This document shows, piece by piece, positions 12,626 to 23,499 of a stretch of 64,000 bases of DNA (position 1 is its first letter; every line of letters starts with the position of its first letter). The position numbers and the translations under genes were made by a program. Under the pieces are notes generated by a model that ran no database searches, was not told the DNA's origin, and saw only the letters and a list, made by a program, of their open reading frames with translations. The DNA lies in NCBI GenBank assembly GCA_051453625.1, contig JBOZIK010000001.1, positions 260,551,129-260,615,128 on the forward strand, read 5' to 3'. The DNA is from Welwitschia mirabilis. Its lineage: Eukaryota > Gnetophyta > Gnetopsida > Welwitschiales.

Positions 12626-13120
12626 ATGGATAATAAATGCATGAATTCTACTTGTTACTGTTTGCTATAACTCTTATTATACTATTCATTAACTTAATGT
12701 ATTAAACCATGATGAGAATGTTTACCATTATTTAGCATAACTTAAACACCTTGATGAGAAGAGAACGAGTGCTATTCACAAATAACTCATCCATAAAGCC
12801 CAAGTAAATTTTCATCATGATAAAAAGCTTCTTCATAAATACTTTAAACCAGGTCAATTCATGCTTTTGTATAATACTCAAGTACATATTTTATATAGCA
12901 AGTTTATCTTTAAATGAGTTGATCCTTATCATGTAAAAAGAATATATTACAATGGGCTCTATTGAGATCTTTGGTCTTCAAACTCAAGAAATCCAAAAAC
13001 TAAATGTACAAAGATTAAGACCTTATACATCTCTAGGTGGTTGTTCTTATATCTTGAACATGATAGAAATAGTTAACTTGGAAGATACCTTTTGTAAGAA
13101 GGAGAATTATCGTTTTGCCA
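12626..13120 (+). pseudogene. Integrase C-terminal part, A-family copy
   Basis: This repeats and then extends the integrase end seen before the gap. The open blocks are YYNGAIEIFGLQTQE, VQRLRPY (about 12950-13035) and ILNMIEIVNLEDTF. These match the closing segment of Athila integrases (HGAVE, GQRLKPY, NLEDP types). Element B has the equivalent block at 51940-52140. Similarity to 12040-12305 is high but clearly diverged, so this is not simply the same contig end. Confidence 0.75.
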
Positions 13121-14229
13121 TCTACTAACTTCTTTCTTAGATTTATTCTTTGGTTTAAGATATGGGACTATTTAATGATCTTTAATTTGATTTATGATTA
13201 ACTTTCATATGTGTTACCATGATTAAGTAATTCTTTAATTTGGGTTTTCATGTTATAAAGATTAGATTCAGCTAATATCAAGTTATTCTAATATTTATAA
13301 TTAATATCCTTGGTTATTTTATGATAAAATATTAATTATGTTAATCTAATGCTTGATTTCAGCCATACACTTTGTTACCTCATCATTTTAATGATTAATC
13401 AATACTCTCAAAAATGGGAGTCTAAGTCAATGCAAAAGAACAAAAAGTGAAAATCAAGAGGGAAATATAAAATAGAAAGAAAAATGAATCACCCTCTTGC
13501 AATTATATCATGATGTACTATCACAAGCGTATTGGGGTAAATTTCCTAAGAGGAGACTTTGGCGATACAATATGGTAGTTGTGGAAACTCCATCAAAGGT
13601 TTAATTTGTCATGACATAGCTTTGGCTTATAGGTCCTTATTCTCTTGGAAGTGGTTACACTTCCCTCATCATGATGAACAATGCTATTCAACACCCCATT
13701 GACTAAAAACTCCATCACTCAGAGGATTAGACTTCATAAGCATATGAGTATATTGATCATTAGATGATATCTTATCAAAGTACTATGGTTGTCACAAATA
13801 AAGAAGAATTGAATTATAGTCCAAACATGAATTGATACCTTGCTAAACATAACCATTAGATATTATTATCATTACTACCCTTTTGAATGATATTCTATGG
13901 TGTTCTACATTAAATCATGCATTTCTATATGAAGCAACTTTATGATCTTTACTGCGAAGTTCTGCTAAGTTTGAATTTTGGATAAATAGTTAATCTTATT
14001 CATGTTTTATATTATTTATTTTTATTTTTATCTTATTTTAGTTTGTTGATTTGTCTTCTCAAAGTTATTTTTCTTACCTTTTTCAAAATAATGCATAGGG
14101 CTTCATCATTTTCTAATCTACTTGTTATAATTTTCATCACTCAATTATTATGCATAAAATAAAATTAAACTCAACCTTAACCATCCTTTAATATGATATC
14201 ATTGATGCTCTCTTTTCCTTAACAATATT
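13121..14229 (+). repeat. Post-pol 3' module of A-family element
   Basis: Non-coding as far as I can see. Positions about 13580-14040 are strongly similar to 41550-41960 and more weakly to 52560-53230, each lying after an integrase. The best block is AGTGGTTACACTTCCCTCAT at 13652-13671, followed by CATGATGAACAATG. In element B this module separates pol from the 3' LTR by over 2 kb. I see no env-like protein. Confidence 0.6.
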
Positions 14230-14329
14230 NNNNNNNNNNNNNNNNNNNNNNNNNNNNNNNNNNNNNNNNNNNNNNNNNNNNNNNNNNNNNNNNNNNNNNN
14301 NNNNNNNNNNNNNNNNNNNNNNNNNNNNN
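14230..14329. other. Assembly gap (100 N)
   Basis: Exactly 100 N. I see no repeated sequence on the two sides. Confidence 0.9.
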
Positions 14330-14883
14330 TGATTTTTGCTATCTTTTGCCCTTCTTCTTCCTGTGGTGGGATGTATTTTAGAGTGCCTTCCTGTCCTTTG
14401 ATCATATTCACATCAAAGGTAGTCCACATGTTTATTTTTGTGAAGGATTAGCGGTGTATTTCTTCTAGTTGCTTTTCTTTGCCATTTTGACCTATCTTGT
14501 TCCCTTTGTCTTGGGTTTTCTGGAGAAGGATTCTCAGTCCATAGATGGATTTTGGTGTAAGGGCTTTGATTTTGTCCATTAACTCATCAATTTCTGGCAT
14601 TTTTGAATCCATTTCCATCTCTTCCTCTATTTCTAGATTGGCTAGAAACTTTGAGAGTTTATGTCTTTCTTCATTTTTTTTTTTTTTTTTGCTTCTCCGT
14701 GTCTCTCTCTTAGAGGTCGCAGTTGTGTTGCCATTACTCTTCTTCGACTTGGGCATGCCTGGGTGTAGTGTGGTACCAGTGGAGAAGGCCTTGATGATGG
14801 CTATAGTGCACCCTTCCACTTTACTCCATGATACTTTGTGGTGTTCTGCGACATTCCACGATGTTCTGCTTCGTTTAGAGATT
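14330..14883 (-). pseudogene. Less mutated island with a lysine-rich antisense reading frame
   Basis: Base composition changes here: GC and CpG are clearly higher than in neighbouring DNA. On the - strand one frame runs from 14819 to 14330 with a single stop at 14448-14450. It encodes a basic N-terminal part (MPKSKKS, RSKKKKKNEERHKLSKF) and a segment rich in Glu, Met and Leu (LEIEEEMEMDSKMPEIDELM). After the stop it continues as FDVNMIKGQEGTLKYIPPQ until the gap. I do not recognise the protein family. A run of 16 T lies inside the frame. The right end (14827-14873) resembles part of the neighbouring post-pol module (13887-13934), so this may be a less decayed piece of a retroelement 3' region carrying an antisense ORF. 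A recent unrelated insertion is the alternative. Confidence 0.4.
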
Positions 14884-15311
14884 TGTATGATCAGATAAAT
14901 TTAAGAAGGTATTTTCTAATCAAATTCTAAAGGAAAAAAGTTGAAAAAACTTGAAATTCAATTACAAAGATATTTGATAGATTTTAAAACATATTATCAT
15001 GAATAAAATTTTATACATTGTACTTTTAAAAGAGCCACATTTAAAGAATCTACTCTTACTAATCTCTTAGATCATCTAAACCATGTCTCAAGTTCTTACC
15101 TTTTTCCATGATATACAATATTTGCTTTTCTCTCCATTCAAATTAGTTTGTATACCATCTTAGTCTATAAATAATAAAAATGGTAGTTTCATGTCTATTA
15201 CTAATAACTTCTTCTAAAAAATCCTTTATGAGCATCAATCACCTAATACTTCTCTTAGTGACTTCTTAGACTAGTAGTTTCAATCTAAATAGATGTCTAT
15301 GATCTTATTCA
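14884..15311 (+). repeat. Element C candidate 5' LTR, left part (split by element D)
   Basis: This segment aligns with 42983-43400 from its first bases (TGTATGATCA here, AGTATGATCA there). It stops at 15311, where D begins, and its homology to the right-hand copy resumes at 32836. The two copies lie in direct orientation on either side of the Tat-like coding region, so I call them LTRs of C. The PBS-bearing edge is lost in the gap at 34083-34732, so the assignment is tentative. Confidence 0.5.
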
Positions 15312-16663
15312 TGTCTTGTGATAAGCTAAATTTAACTAAGTTTACACTAAGTATCTTTATTTTGATTAGACTAACTAGGATTTTTCTTCTAAAATTAAAC
15401 TAACTCTTGAATTAATGCAAGTTGTAATAAAAGGAAAGGGAAAAGATGATATTTTTAGAATTTGGTTTGAAAATTCATAAGAAAATAAGAAAGAAAGCTA
15501 CCTCCAAGTGGTTACTAATTTATCCTTTAATAATTGCTCACTCAATCATATCCTATACTAATTTAAAAAAAAATTCATCTCGTTAAGTATTAAGGCTTAG
15601 GTTATGATGATATAATCTCATTCATCATTTAAGTATTGGTGAATTTGAAAGTCACTCATCCTTTATAACATTATAATGAAAATGAAAAGTGTGAAATTCA
15701 TGTACATAAGATTCATGAAATTACTAAGACTATGAACCAATTAACTAAATGAATCCACTCAGTATACCAGATAAAACTTGATAGTTGCATTCTTAATTAA
15801 GTTTCTTTAGTACAAAATGAATTATAACTAACAACCAAAAGAAAATAACTCTTTAGTATTAAGTTAAGAAAAATGCACATTATATTAAAGATGAAGAAAG
15901 CTAAAAAGACTCTTTGAAATATCCTTGAAAAAACGCTCACTCCCTAATAAGTGCTTAGAAGGCCATCAAGAATTAATGCTCCAAGGTTCTATTCCTTGCC
16001 TAAAATGAAGGATGTTATAAAAAAGGCTCAAGGCCCTTTTATAGGCAAGGATGAGGAATGAGAAGTGGTTAAAATTTTTTATCTTAATAGTGATAGTTGA
16101 GCAATTATATAATGATGGAATTAGGTAGGGTGTTTGTCATCTTTTTCATTAGGTAGATATATTTATGGCATGGCTAACACTTACCTTGGAGATGCTACTG
16201 ATTTTGTCAACCACTTTCATCATCATATGTAACCACCATCATCAAACTCAGTAATGCCACATGTTCTTATTACATATCATCATCATTACTACCACATGTT
16301 ACTGAGAATGTTAGTGATTTTTAGTATGTAATTCAACCAAGCCCATAACTTCATTTGAATTAATTATTCATAACTATCAGAAATGTGAGAATGAATGAGG
16401 TTTATAAAAAAGCAGTAGTAGTACTAGGTAACCTGATCAACAATACTAGTGTTTTAGCTTGTATAATCATCATCTTTTGTAAAATCCCTCAAAATTGATA
16501 TTTAACCTAAAAAAATATCATAGAAAAATAATAAGTCCATAATTAATATAGAAAATAATTAGAAAAAGAAATTTTATGATATAATTGATTATACTATTGT
16601 ATTTCATTAAGATTAATTTGTTAATTAGCTTGACTAAAATGTCAATTTTTACATGTTAATACA
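15312..16663 (-). repeat. Element D: left LTR (3' LTR, LTR_a)
   Basis: It aligns along its whole length with 31481-32835 (LTR_c), with the split copy 21775-21949 plus 29899-30276 (LTR_b), and in inverted form with 61865-63228 (element F). On the - strand it starts TGTATTAACATG and ends with CA. A TATAAAAGG promoter motif reads on the - strand at 16035-16043. Orientation therefore agrees with the - strand genes at 18.3-20.8 kb. Confidence 0.85.
16035..16043 (-). promoter_or_regulatory. Candidate TATA box of D-family LTR
   Basis: TATAAAAGG on the - strand. The equivalent TATAAAGG occurs in LTR_c (- strand, 32208-32215) and in the element F LTR (+ strand, 62486-62493), each in the same sequence context. 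Confidence 0.6.
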
Positions 16664-18340
16664 TCTTCTAATTAGACTTTTACTAGTGCCTTAGTAAAAT
16701 TTTAATAATGACATATTTAAACATGAAAACATTGTTTAAGTTAAAGTTCTCAAGTGTGAAAATGTTATAACTTTAAAAAATTTTATGATTAATTTTTTGT
16801 CATTAAGACATAAAAATGAAAAATTTGGTAAAAAAGATATGAAAACTAGATGTCATATATTCTAAGCAAAATTGAACTTTATCCTCAAAGTTTATATGGT
16901 AAAAAGTATTAAAATCATTTTGAGAACATAATCTTTGAATGATTTCATTGAGTCCTTTTATTAAAAACCATACAAAGCGATGCATCTAACCCATGAGAAA
17001 GGACAAACTAATGAATTGTAAAATAACTATGCTAGGAGGAGAGTGAATCCATAAAAATGGTTAATGTCTTATAATTTATTTCTAATGAAATGGAGGTAAA
17101 GTAAAATAGGTGATGGAGATGAAAAGTGAAAACATGTCAAAGGACTAAATCATAAAATCAATGAATAGATCAGTAAATCAATCTAAGATAAAGACCATTA
17201 TTATGTTTTTGTATTTTTTAAAAGTTGGATCTTAAAATGAACAAAGTATACTATTCATTAAGTAACTTATAGAAATTTAAAAAATCATAGAAAATGTTTA
17301 ACTATAAAAGCTCAAAGAAAACAAAACATCAAATATGTCTAATTCCCACCTTTTTCTTTCCCTTATTTTCCATTTATGATAACATAAATGTCCTTATTTT
17401 AAGCCTTTAAATCACATTGTGAATCCAAAGTTATGACCTCTTTCTTCAATATATGGAGGAGTTAGTACTACATTACGAATGAGTGTTTATACCCTTAATG
17501 TAGTTAAGGATGTCATAAAATAAATCATTAGATATACATTTCAAGTGAGCATTTATAGCCTCATTGTTATTAACTAAACCTAATTAAGTGATTAATGAAA
17601 TGTGTATTTGGAGAAGAGATACTAATTTTTATTTTTTTTATCTTCTTAAATTCATTTTTTAATGCACACTAGAGGGGTCATTGGCTCATTAGTCTAATCA
17701 AAACCATTCTTGTCCTCATCAATGGCTTTAGACATAAGAAATATATATGAAGGAAGGTTCCACCTTTTAAACCAAGTTTACCAAAATCAAGAACTTCAAA
17801 AGAATGTGTTTTTAACCATCACACTTGAAATAAGAGTAACTCTTCCTTAAATACCCATAAGTGAACTTAATCTAAAGTACTGCTTAAGTGATAATGAGAT
17901 TTCTTTATTATTGATTTTTATTTAAAGGAATTAACCTAGGTCTATTAGTATTAGAAATTCATAAGTAAATGGCTGAGGTGGATGGCTTGTGGACATAATG
18001 AGATGATTTGAAAATGGATTTGATATATGAAAAGGTTTAAAAGGATGGTAAAATGAGGTATAGTCCTTTGGAGTGTTCATGGGAAAATCATCGTTAGCCA
18101 AGACTTGTTCTTTTATATGATGACTTATTATAGAAGTTTCAAAAGGATTATAACTATTAGGTTAGGATCAAAGAAGAGACAATTAAATAATAGCATAGAA
18201 TGGAAAATATTTGATTCATAAAGAGAATATTTAAAGTCACAATTTTGATTAACCTAATTAATCTATTTAGGATTATGTAATAATTTCATCATGTTGAAAA
18301 TATTTAAGTTTAAAGTAATGTTACTAAATGATATTTTGAT
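16664..18340 (-). other. Element D: 3' non-coding part and deletion junction
   Basis: The interval 17040-17960 aligns with the leftmost part of element G (44800-44946 joined to 55697-56480). Beyond about 17960-18240 the alignment jumps to G at about 59600-59700, so D lacks the 3 kb that in G holds integrase, RNase H and reverse transcriptase. I see no coding similarity in this stretch. Confidence 0.65.
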
Positions 18341-18700
18341 TTTACCATTCCTATAACTAATAATGGTAGTGGAAGTCATAAGAAAGTTCTTCCTTAATGA
18401 TTAAAACTAAATTGCATTTTATTATGTCCATTTCTAAAATAATGAAGTCTACTAGAAAATAGTAGTTATCTACTTAGACTATTAAATCTTCAACTATTCC
18501 TAATGATAACTCCATGGAATTGTCAACCAATTGCAATTATATTGTACTTTATTTAGGATCATTTAAGCTAATTTCCTTGCATTTATAATGGAATAGGATG
18601 TTAACACTTTCTTCTAGATCTAATAAGGCTTATTTGATGTTTCTTTTTCCAATTGTAATGACTATTGCTAGGCAACCAGGGTCTTTGTCCTTAGGTAAAA
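18341..18700 (-). pseudogene. Aspartic protease remnant of element D
   Basis: Read right to left: DPGCLAIVITIGKRNIK, then ALLDLEESVNILF (active-site motif, with DLGAS changed to DLEES), then LQLVDNSMELSLGIVEDLIV and VDNYYFLVDFIILEM. This is the classic Athila protease region from DPG to the VDFIVLD block, about 110 residues with a few stops. It lies immediately downstream of gag on the - strand. Nothing recognisable as reverse transcriptase follows it, unlike in G. Confidence 0.85.
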
Positions 18701-21700
18701 ACTAATTTAGCATGATTGTACTAGTTTGATGGGATAAGAAAGCTTTATTCTTTACATTAATGTGTTTATAATTGTTCACATATCCTTAAGGAACTTTATG
18801 TATGAGGGTACCTTTTTAATTGCTTCTAAAAGAGGCATATTGATTTTGGCAAAAAGCTCTAATTGTTATTTCTTGATGTTCTTTTTCTTAAGACATTGGG
18901 CAAAAGCTCTAGGTTCATTATAGGTAAACAAAGGTTTTACTAAGTCTTTTACCTTTTTTTTTTAAATTTAAATCTTGGGAAAAGCGCAAAAATTCTTTGT
19001 AATTAGTTGTATCTTTTTGTTTTTGCTTTTCTTCATCTTAACTCTAAGTTATACCTTGGTTAATCTCTATGTCACTTTAAAGGTAAATGGATTTGGTTTA
19101 TTCTAAGTGATTTATTCCTTCTTTGACAAATTTAGCTTATTTGGGATTTGGTTGGAAAATCATATGAAGTCTTCATGGATTTCTTTGATTAAAGATAAAG
19201 ATAATATAGGTTTGGATTTGCTAGATTTATTCAAGGATTTCTTCAATGTTATTTAATGATGAGAAATATTTCTTAAGGATTGATTTATGATTATGTTTAA
19301 TTTGGACTTAGGTTTTTATGAATTTACTTACTAATTTCTTAAAGGACATTTATGAAGATGGTTTTATAAATTATATGAAAATGAGTGAGAGGATGACAAA
19401 GGAGATGGATTTCTTAGTTGATTAATTAAATTATCTTNNNNNNNNNNTACTTCTAAAAAATGTTAAGTGGTTCCTCTATCTATGGTTATATGTATTTAAA
19501 TAAGTGTTATTTTTCTAGTTTTTCCATTAGAACCCTACCATGTTTACTTGTTCATTAGTCACATTTTAAAATAAACAAATGAAAGGATACTTGAATATTT
19601 CATGGATGTCTATATATGTATGTTCCTCATAAAGAAAGGTGAAAGTAGGATCTTAAATCCCCTAATAATCCAAGCCACCACATATTCATATTCCACCTCA
19701 TATTCACATAGGCAAAAGTAGGTAAAAGTCTATGATTAGTGATGTATAAGCTTTCATGTACTTACTATAATGTATGAAAGTTTTGATGATAGGTAGGTAA
19801 GATATATAACCCTATTACTCTATAACAGGACTCAATAATGCCATTTCAACAATTTTACGTATGACGTATAATCCTAATATGTCTATATCCTAGTGTCATA
19901 AATGAATCATTACTTGGTATATTTAGGAGTACATGTTGAACTAATTATAAATCTCTAAGTAGTAAGTTGTGATGCATGAAAAGATACATGTGTTGTTAAT
20001 GTCAACTAAGTGAAATGGGCATGAGGTAGTTATATGAGTAGTTTAAGTTTAGTATATATCTATATGAAAAATTAAACATTTAGGTTTATTGAATAAGGAT
20101 TAAGACAAGGTTGAGGTGGTTAATAACTCTAATATCCATGCTAATTTATTTTTCATACTATTCATTTAAAAATGTTTAGAAGCTTTAAACATACTTGTGG
20201 ATCTAAAGGATGATTAGATCTAGATGGTTCACTAAGTTTCTCCTAGTTTTTAGAACCCTTAACTATGCTTTCAAGATATTCCCAACTTTATCTAAGGGCA
20301 TGCTAAGGACATTTACCCTCCTCATTATTTCTACCAACTACCTATTATTTATTGATAGTCTATCATAAAACAAACTTATTTTCCTTCTTGGTTCAAATCC
20401 ATGTTAAAGACATTTTTGTAATAGGTCCATAAATTTCTTTAAAGGTTGAAAGGATGCTTCATGGTCATTTTGCTAATAATTCATTATTTCTTTTCTTAAG
20501 ACATTCATTTTATGATTAGGAAAAAAAAATTCATATGAAGGCCTTGCTTAAGTCAAACAAAATTCTAATGGATAAGGCTTGGTGGATGTAGAGCTAATAT
20601 TTCACCTTCCCTTTTAAAGAAAATGGAAATTAAAAAAGTATAAGGCCATCAAATAAGTTGGTTATTATGTGGTAGTTAATTAAACACAATCAAGTTTCTT
20701 AAGATAAAGACACGAATCCTTAGATTCTAGAACATGGAAGTGAGGAACAAGTTGGATAGTAAAAGGCTTAAACTTTAGCCTTTAGTTTAGGAATGACTAC
20801 GCTACACAAGAAGGTGTTCCTAGTCTTATGATTAGAGATAGTTATGAATAGAATACTTAGGTTAATTTAGTATTGGTTGTAGTAGCTTATAATTTGGCTA
20901 CCTCTTAGGCAAAGTAATAGGCAGTTAATCAATTAATTAATTTTTTATTAGATGATGCTTTATTAAGTGTATTATTTGGATTTTGTTATTAAGATAATTA
21001 GACTTGTTGACTATTATTTGGATTATGATGGAAGGTAAAGGCTTTTTTTATTTGGGATTCATCATGGTATTGGTTTTGTCATTTACATCTTAGCTTACTA
21101 AAATAATCCATGTTATTGAGGGGATCTTGGATTAATTTATCTAGCTTGTCATAAGTCTAAGGCATGCAAAAACAGATTTAAAAAAGTTTCAAGCTAGTTA
21201 GAAAAGGTTTTTGATAGAGTACATAAGACAAAGGGGTTTCTAAATTTTCATATAGGGTTTTGATAAAAGCTTAAACTCTATTAAGTGGAAGCACCAATGG
21301 TGTCAGTCAAGGAAGGTGGTAACACTAGTCTAATATGAATTTTAGTTACAATAAAAGCATAATGGTTCATATAGTTTTTATAGATCAATCAATGTATCAG
21401 GGTCATAGAAAAATAGAATAAAAATAAAAAATAAAAAATTAAAAAACCAAATTATAAAAATGTAGGAAGTAAAGAAAACACAAGAAGAGTTAAATTTGTA
21501 ATTTTTCTCCTTAAATAACATGCAAAAACATGCTATTAAACCTCTTTATACAATAAGGTAGAACAAAAACAAAAGTAAATTTAAAGCTAGACTAGTTCAA
21601 GTATTACTAGAATGACCAATACCAATCACTAGAAAACACATAAAAGAAATAAAAATAGGATTAGTTTAGGGATTACTAGAGTGGACCTATTTAAAAAAGC

Positions 21701-21740
21701 TTGTAAGAAATAAAAATGGGTGTTCTTCTTAGCTACTACT
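18701..21740 (-). pseudogene. gag and leader of element D
   Basis: The gag core is readable on the - strand between about 20800 and 20200. Blocks in order are FKLFTIQLVPHFHVLESKD, ALYFFNFHFL (the FPFSL-type block), FFPNHKMNVLRKEIMNY, HEASFQPLKKFMDLLQKC and LFYDRLS. They follow the Athila Retrotrans_gag pattern (RKEI, W/F..LKKL.., F.DGL). About 19700-18700 is the weakly conserved gag C-terminus. The leader at 21300-21740 contains GTGATTGGTATTG and TAATACTTGAACTAGT blocks on the - strand that recur in the leader of F (63340-63430, + strand). A 10 N run sits at 19438-19447. Stops are numerous. Confidence 0.75.
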
Positions 21741-21747
21741 ATGCTAT

Positions 21748-21765
21748 TATCTAGCAATGATGTCA
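21748..21765 (-). other. Primer binding site, tRNA-Asp type (element D)
   Basis: Read on the - strand it is TGACATCATTGCTAGATA, which matches 10 of 18 bases of the tRNA-Asp complement TGGCGCCGTTGCCGGGGA. Seven of the eight differences are C to T or G to A. It lies nine bases from LTR_b and fixes D as a right-to-left element. Confidence 0.8.
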
Positions 21766-21774
21766 AAATATATT

Positions 21775-21949
21775 TGTATCTTATAGTAAACCAGATTTAA
21801 TTATGTTTTCACTTAATATCATTTTTTTCACAAGGATAACTAGGAAGCCTTTTAGAAGTTTTACTAACTCTTTCTTTAATGCAAGTTACAATAAAAAGAA
21901 AGGAAAAAGAAGAATGTTTTAGTGGTTGAAACTTTATAAGAAAAAAGAA
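21775..21949 (-). repeat. Element D: middle LTR (LTR_b), left piece
   Basis: This 175-base piece matches the first part of LTR_a and LTR_c (CAGATTTAA, GGATAACTAGGA, AATGCAAGTTACAATAAAA). Copia element E interrupts it at 21950, and the LTR resumes at 29899. Confidence 0.8.
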
Positions 21950-23451
21950 TGTTGAAAAATCTAGTTTTGATGATTCCACTTATCAAATATTTTGTGTCAT
22001 TATGTAAACAGGTCATTACAAGAACATTATACCTTGATAAACACTAGATCATGATGAATCTTCAAAATAAACATCTCACAAAAAGGATAAGATGCTAAGA
22101 TATTAAATCAATAGTTTTAAGATATTTGACAAGTTGAAGATGTCTCAAGTGAAAATGTCTAAAAATTTAAAGACATCCTAAATGTATTCGAATTTAGTAA
22201 TAGGCTAGAAGATTCTACCATATTCAAGATGACTAAACTAAAAGTTAAACTTGACATAGATGAAGATGTATACATGTTAAAAGTTATTTATACTGATTCA
22301 AAATAGGTAATAGAGTCAATTTTATGTTTGGCTAATATCTTGAATTTTAGAAAAGCTATTAACTTATACATAGTAGATTCATGATCACAAGAGCCCAAGA
22401 ATACTATAATGCAAATTTCATTAAAATCTGGATAAGTTGACTCAAGATGTTTATAAAACTAAAGATTTCTAAAAACTAGACATTTACAAAAATGAAGACA
22501 TTTATAGTAAAGATGTTTATAAAATTCAAAATTTCTTAAACCAAAGTTCACATCAATTGAAACTGAAGTTATGCATCTAAAACATAAACATTAGCTATCC
22601 ATTACATGATGGCTACAAATTCAAATGGCTATCTTACAAACTTAAATAGATAGATCTTTTTCAATGTTATAAAGCCTTAACATCACAAATGTTAAACAAA
22701 ACTTTTAGCACTCCACTGAATCAGTCAAACTTATAGATCTTAAAAACATGATTAAAGCAAACCTTTCATGATGAAATCAAAAGATTCAATAGTAAGAAGC
22801 TAGTATTATTTCATCTATTGGATTTGGATCTTTATTGTAATCATCTTTCTCATTCATGTTCATGATAGCAATAATAACTTCAAAGATCTTAAGTCTTCAT
22901 CAAAACATATGTAGGATTATAATTGCATTACTTTTTTTTTATTATTTTGTAGTGGACTATCCTTTTGTTAAATACTATTATAGAGTCCATTTCTTAAAAT
23001 ATCAAGACTTTGTAAGATAACTCTTGTAAGAGTGTGCATTAGTTATTTTCTTTTAGGTACTAATTAAATCTAAGATTATTAGTTAACCAGAAAATCATAA
23101 TTTCCTTATGAGAAAGAGAGTGATACCTTATAAGAAAACTATTACGTTTGTAAAGATTCATGCTGCACCTATGAAAACCACTATTCCCTTAGAGGGGAGA
23201 GAGTGATGACTTGCAAGGAAACTTTTACTTGTTGTAAGATTGATGATGTATCAAAAACTACTATTTATTATAGGTTAAGAATATATAAAGTTATGAGTAG
23301 AAGCTACCCTCAATGTGTGGATGTACCTAGGTTGGAAAACCATGTTATTTGATAAGATATTTCATTGTAAATTTTTGTTCTATTGTTTGGTTTAAATTTT
23401 TATTTGGTGAAACTCATTTACATCTTTCTTTTAAGTTCAACTTAATCCTTA
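21950..23451 (+). repeat. Element E: 5' LTR (Ty1/copia)
   Basis: Starts TGTTGAAAAATCTAG and ends in TCCTTA (the 3' copy ends TCCTCA). It aligns along 1.5 kb with 28400-29898. An initiator-Met primer site follows after two bases. Flanks are AAGAA on the left and GAGAA after the 3' LTR, a five-base target duplication with one mismatch. Confidence 0.92.
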
Positions 23452-23453
23452 AG

Positions 23454-23471
23454 TGGTATTAGAGTGGGTAC
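23454..23471 (+). other. Primer binding site, tRNA-iMet type (element E)
   Basis: TGGTATTAGAGTGGGTAC. The first 12 bases differ from the usual TGGTATCAGAGC only by two C-to-T changes. This is the standard copia primer site. Confidence 0.9.
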
Positions 23472-23499
23472 TCATGAAAAGGAGTAACTTTCTTAGGTG

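Noticed and set aside
13121-14229. env-like gene after A pol
   Set aside because: Athila elements often carry an env-like ORF here, but I found no signal peptide, membrane anchor or open frame in A, B or the C-side copy.
14545-14898. + strand open frame of 117 codons
   Set aside because: It is the reverse shadow of the lysine-rich - strand frame. Its poly-Phe/Ser/Leu content comes from the T run and CT-rich strand.
19438-19447. 10 N gap as an overlap artefact like the one at 33084
   Set aside because: The two sides share no repeated sequence, so there is no evidence of overlap.
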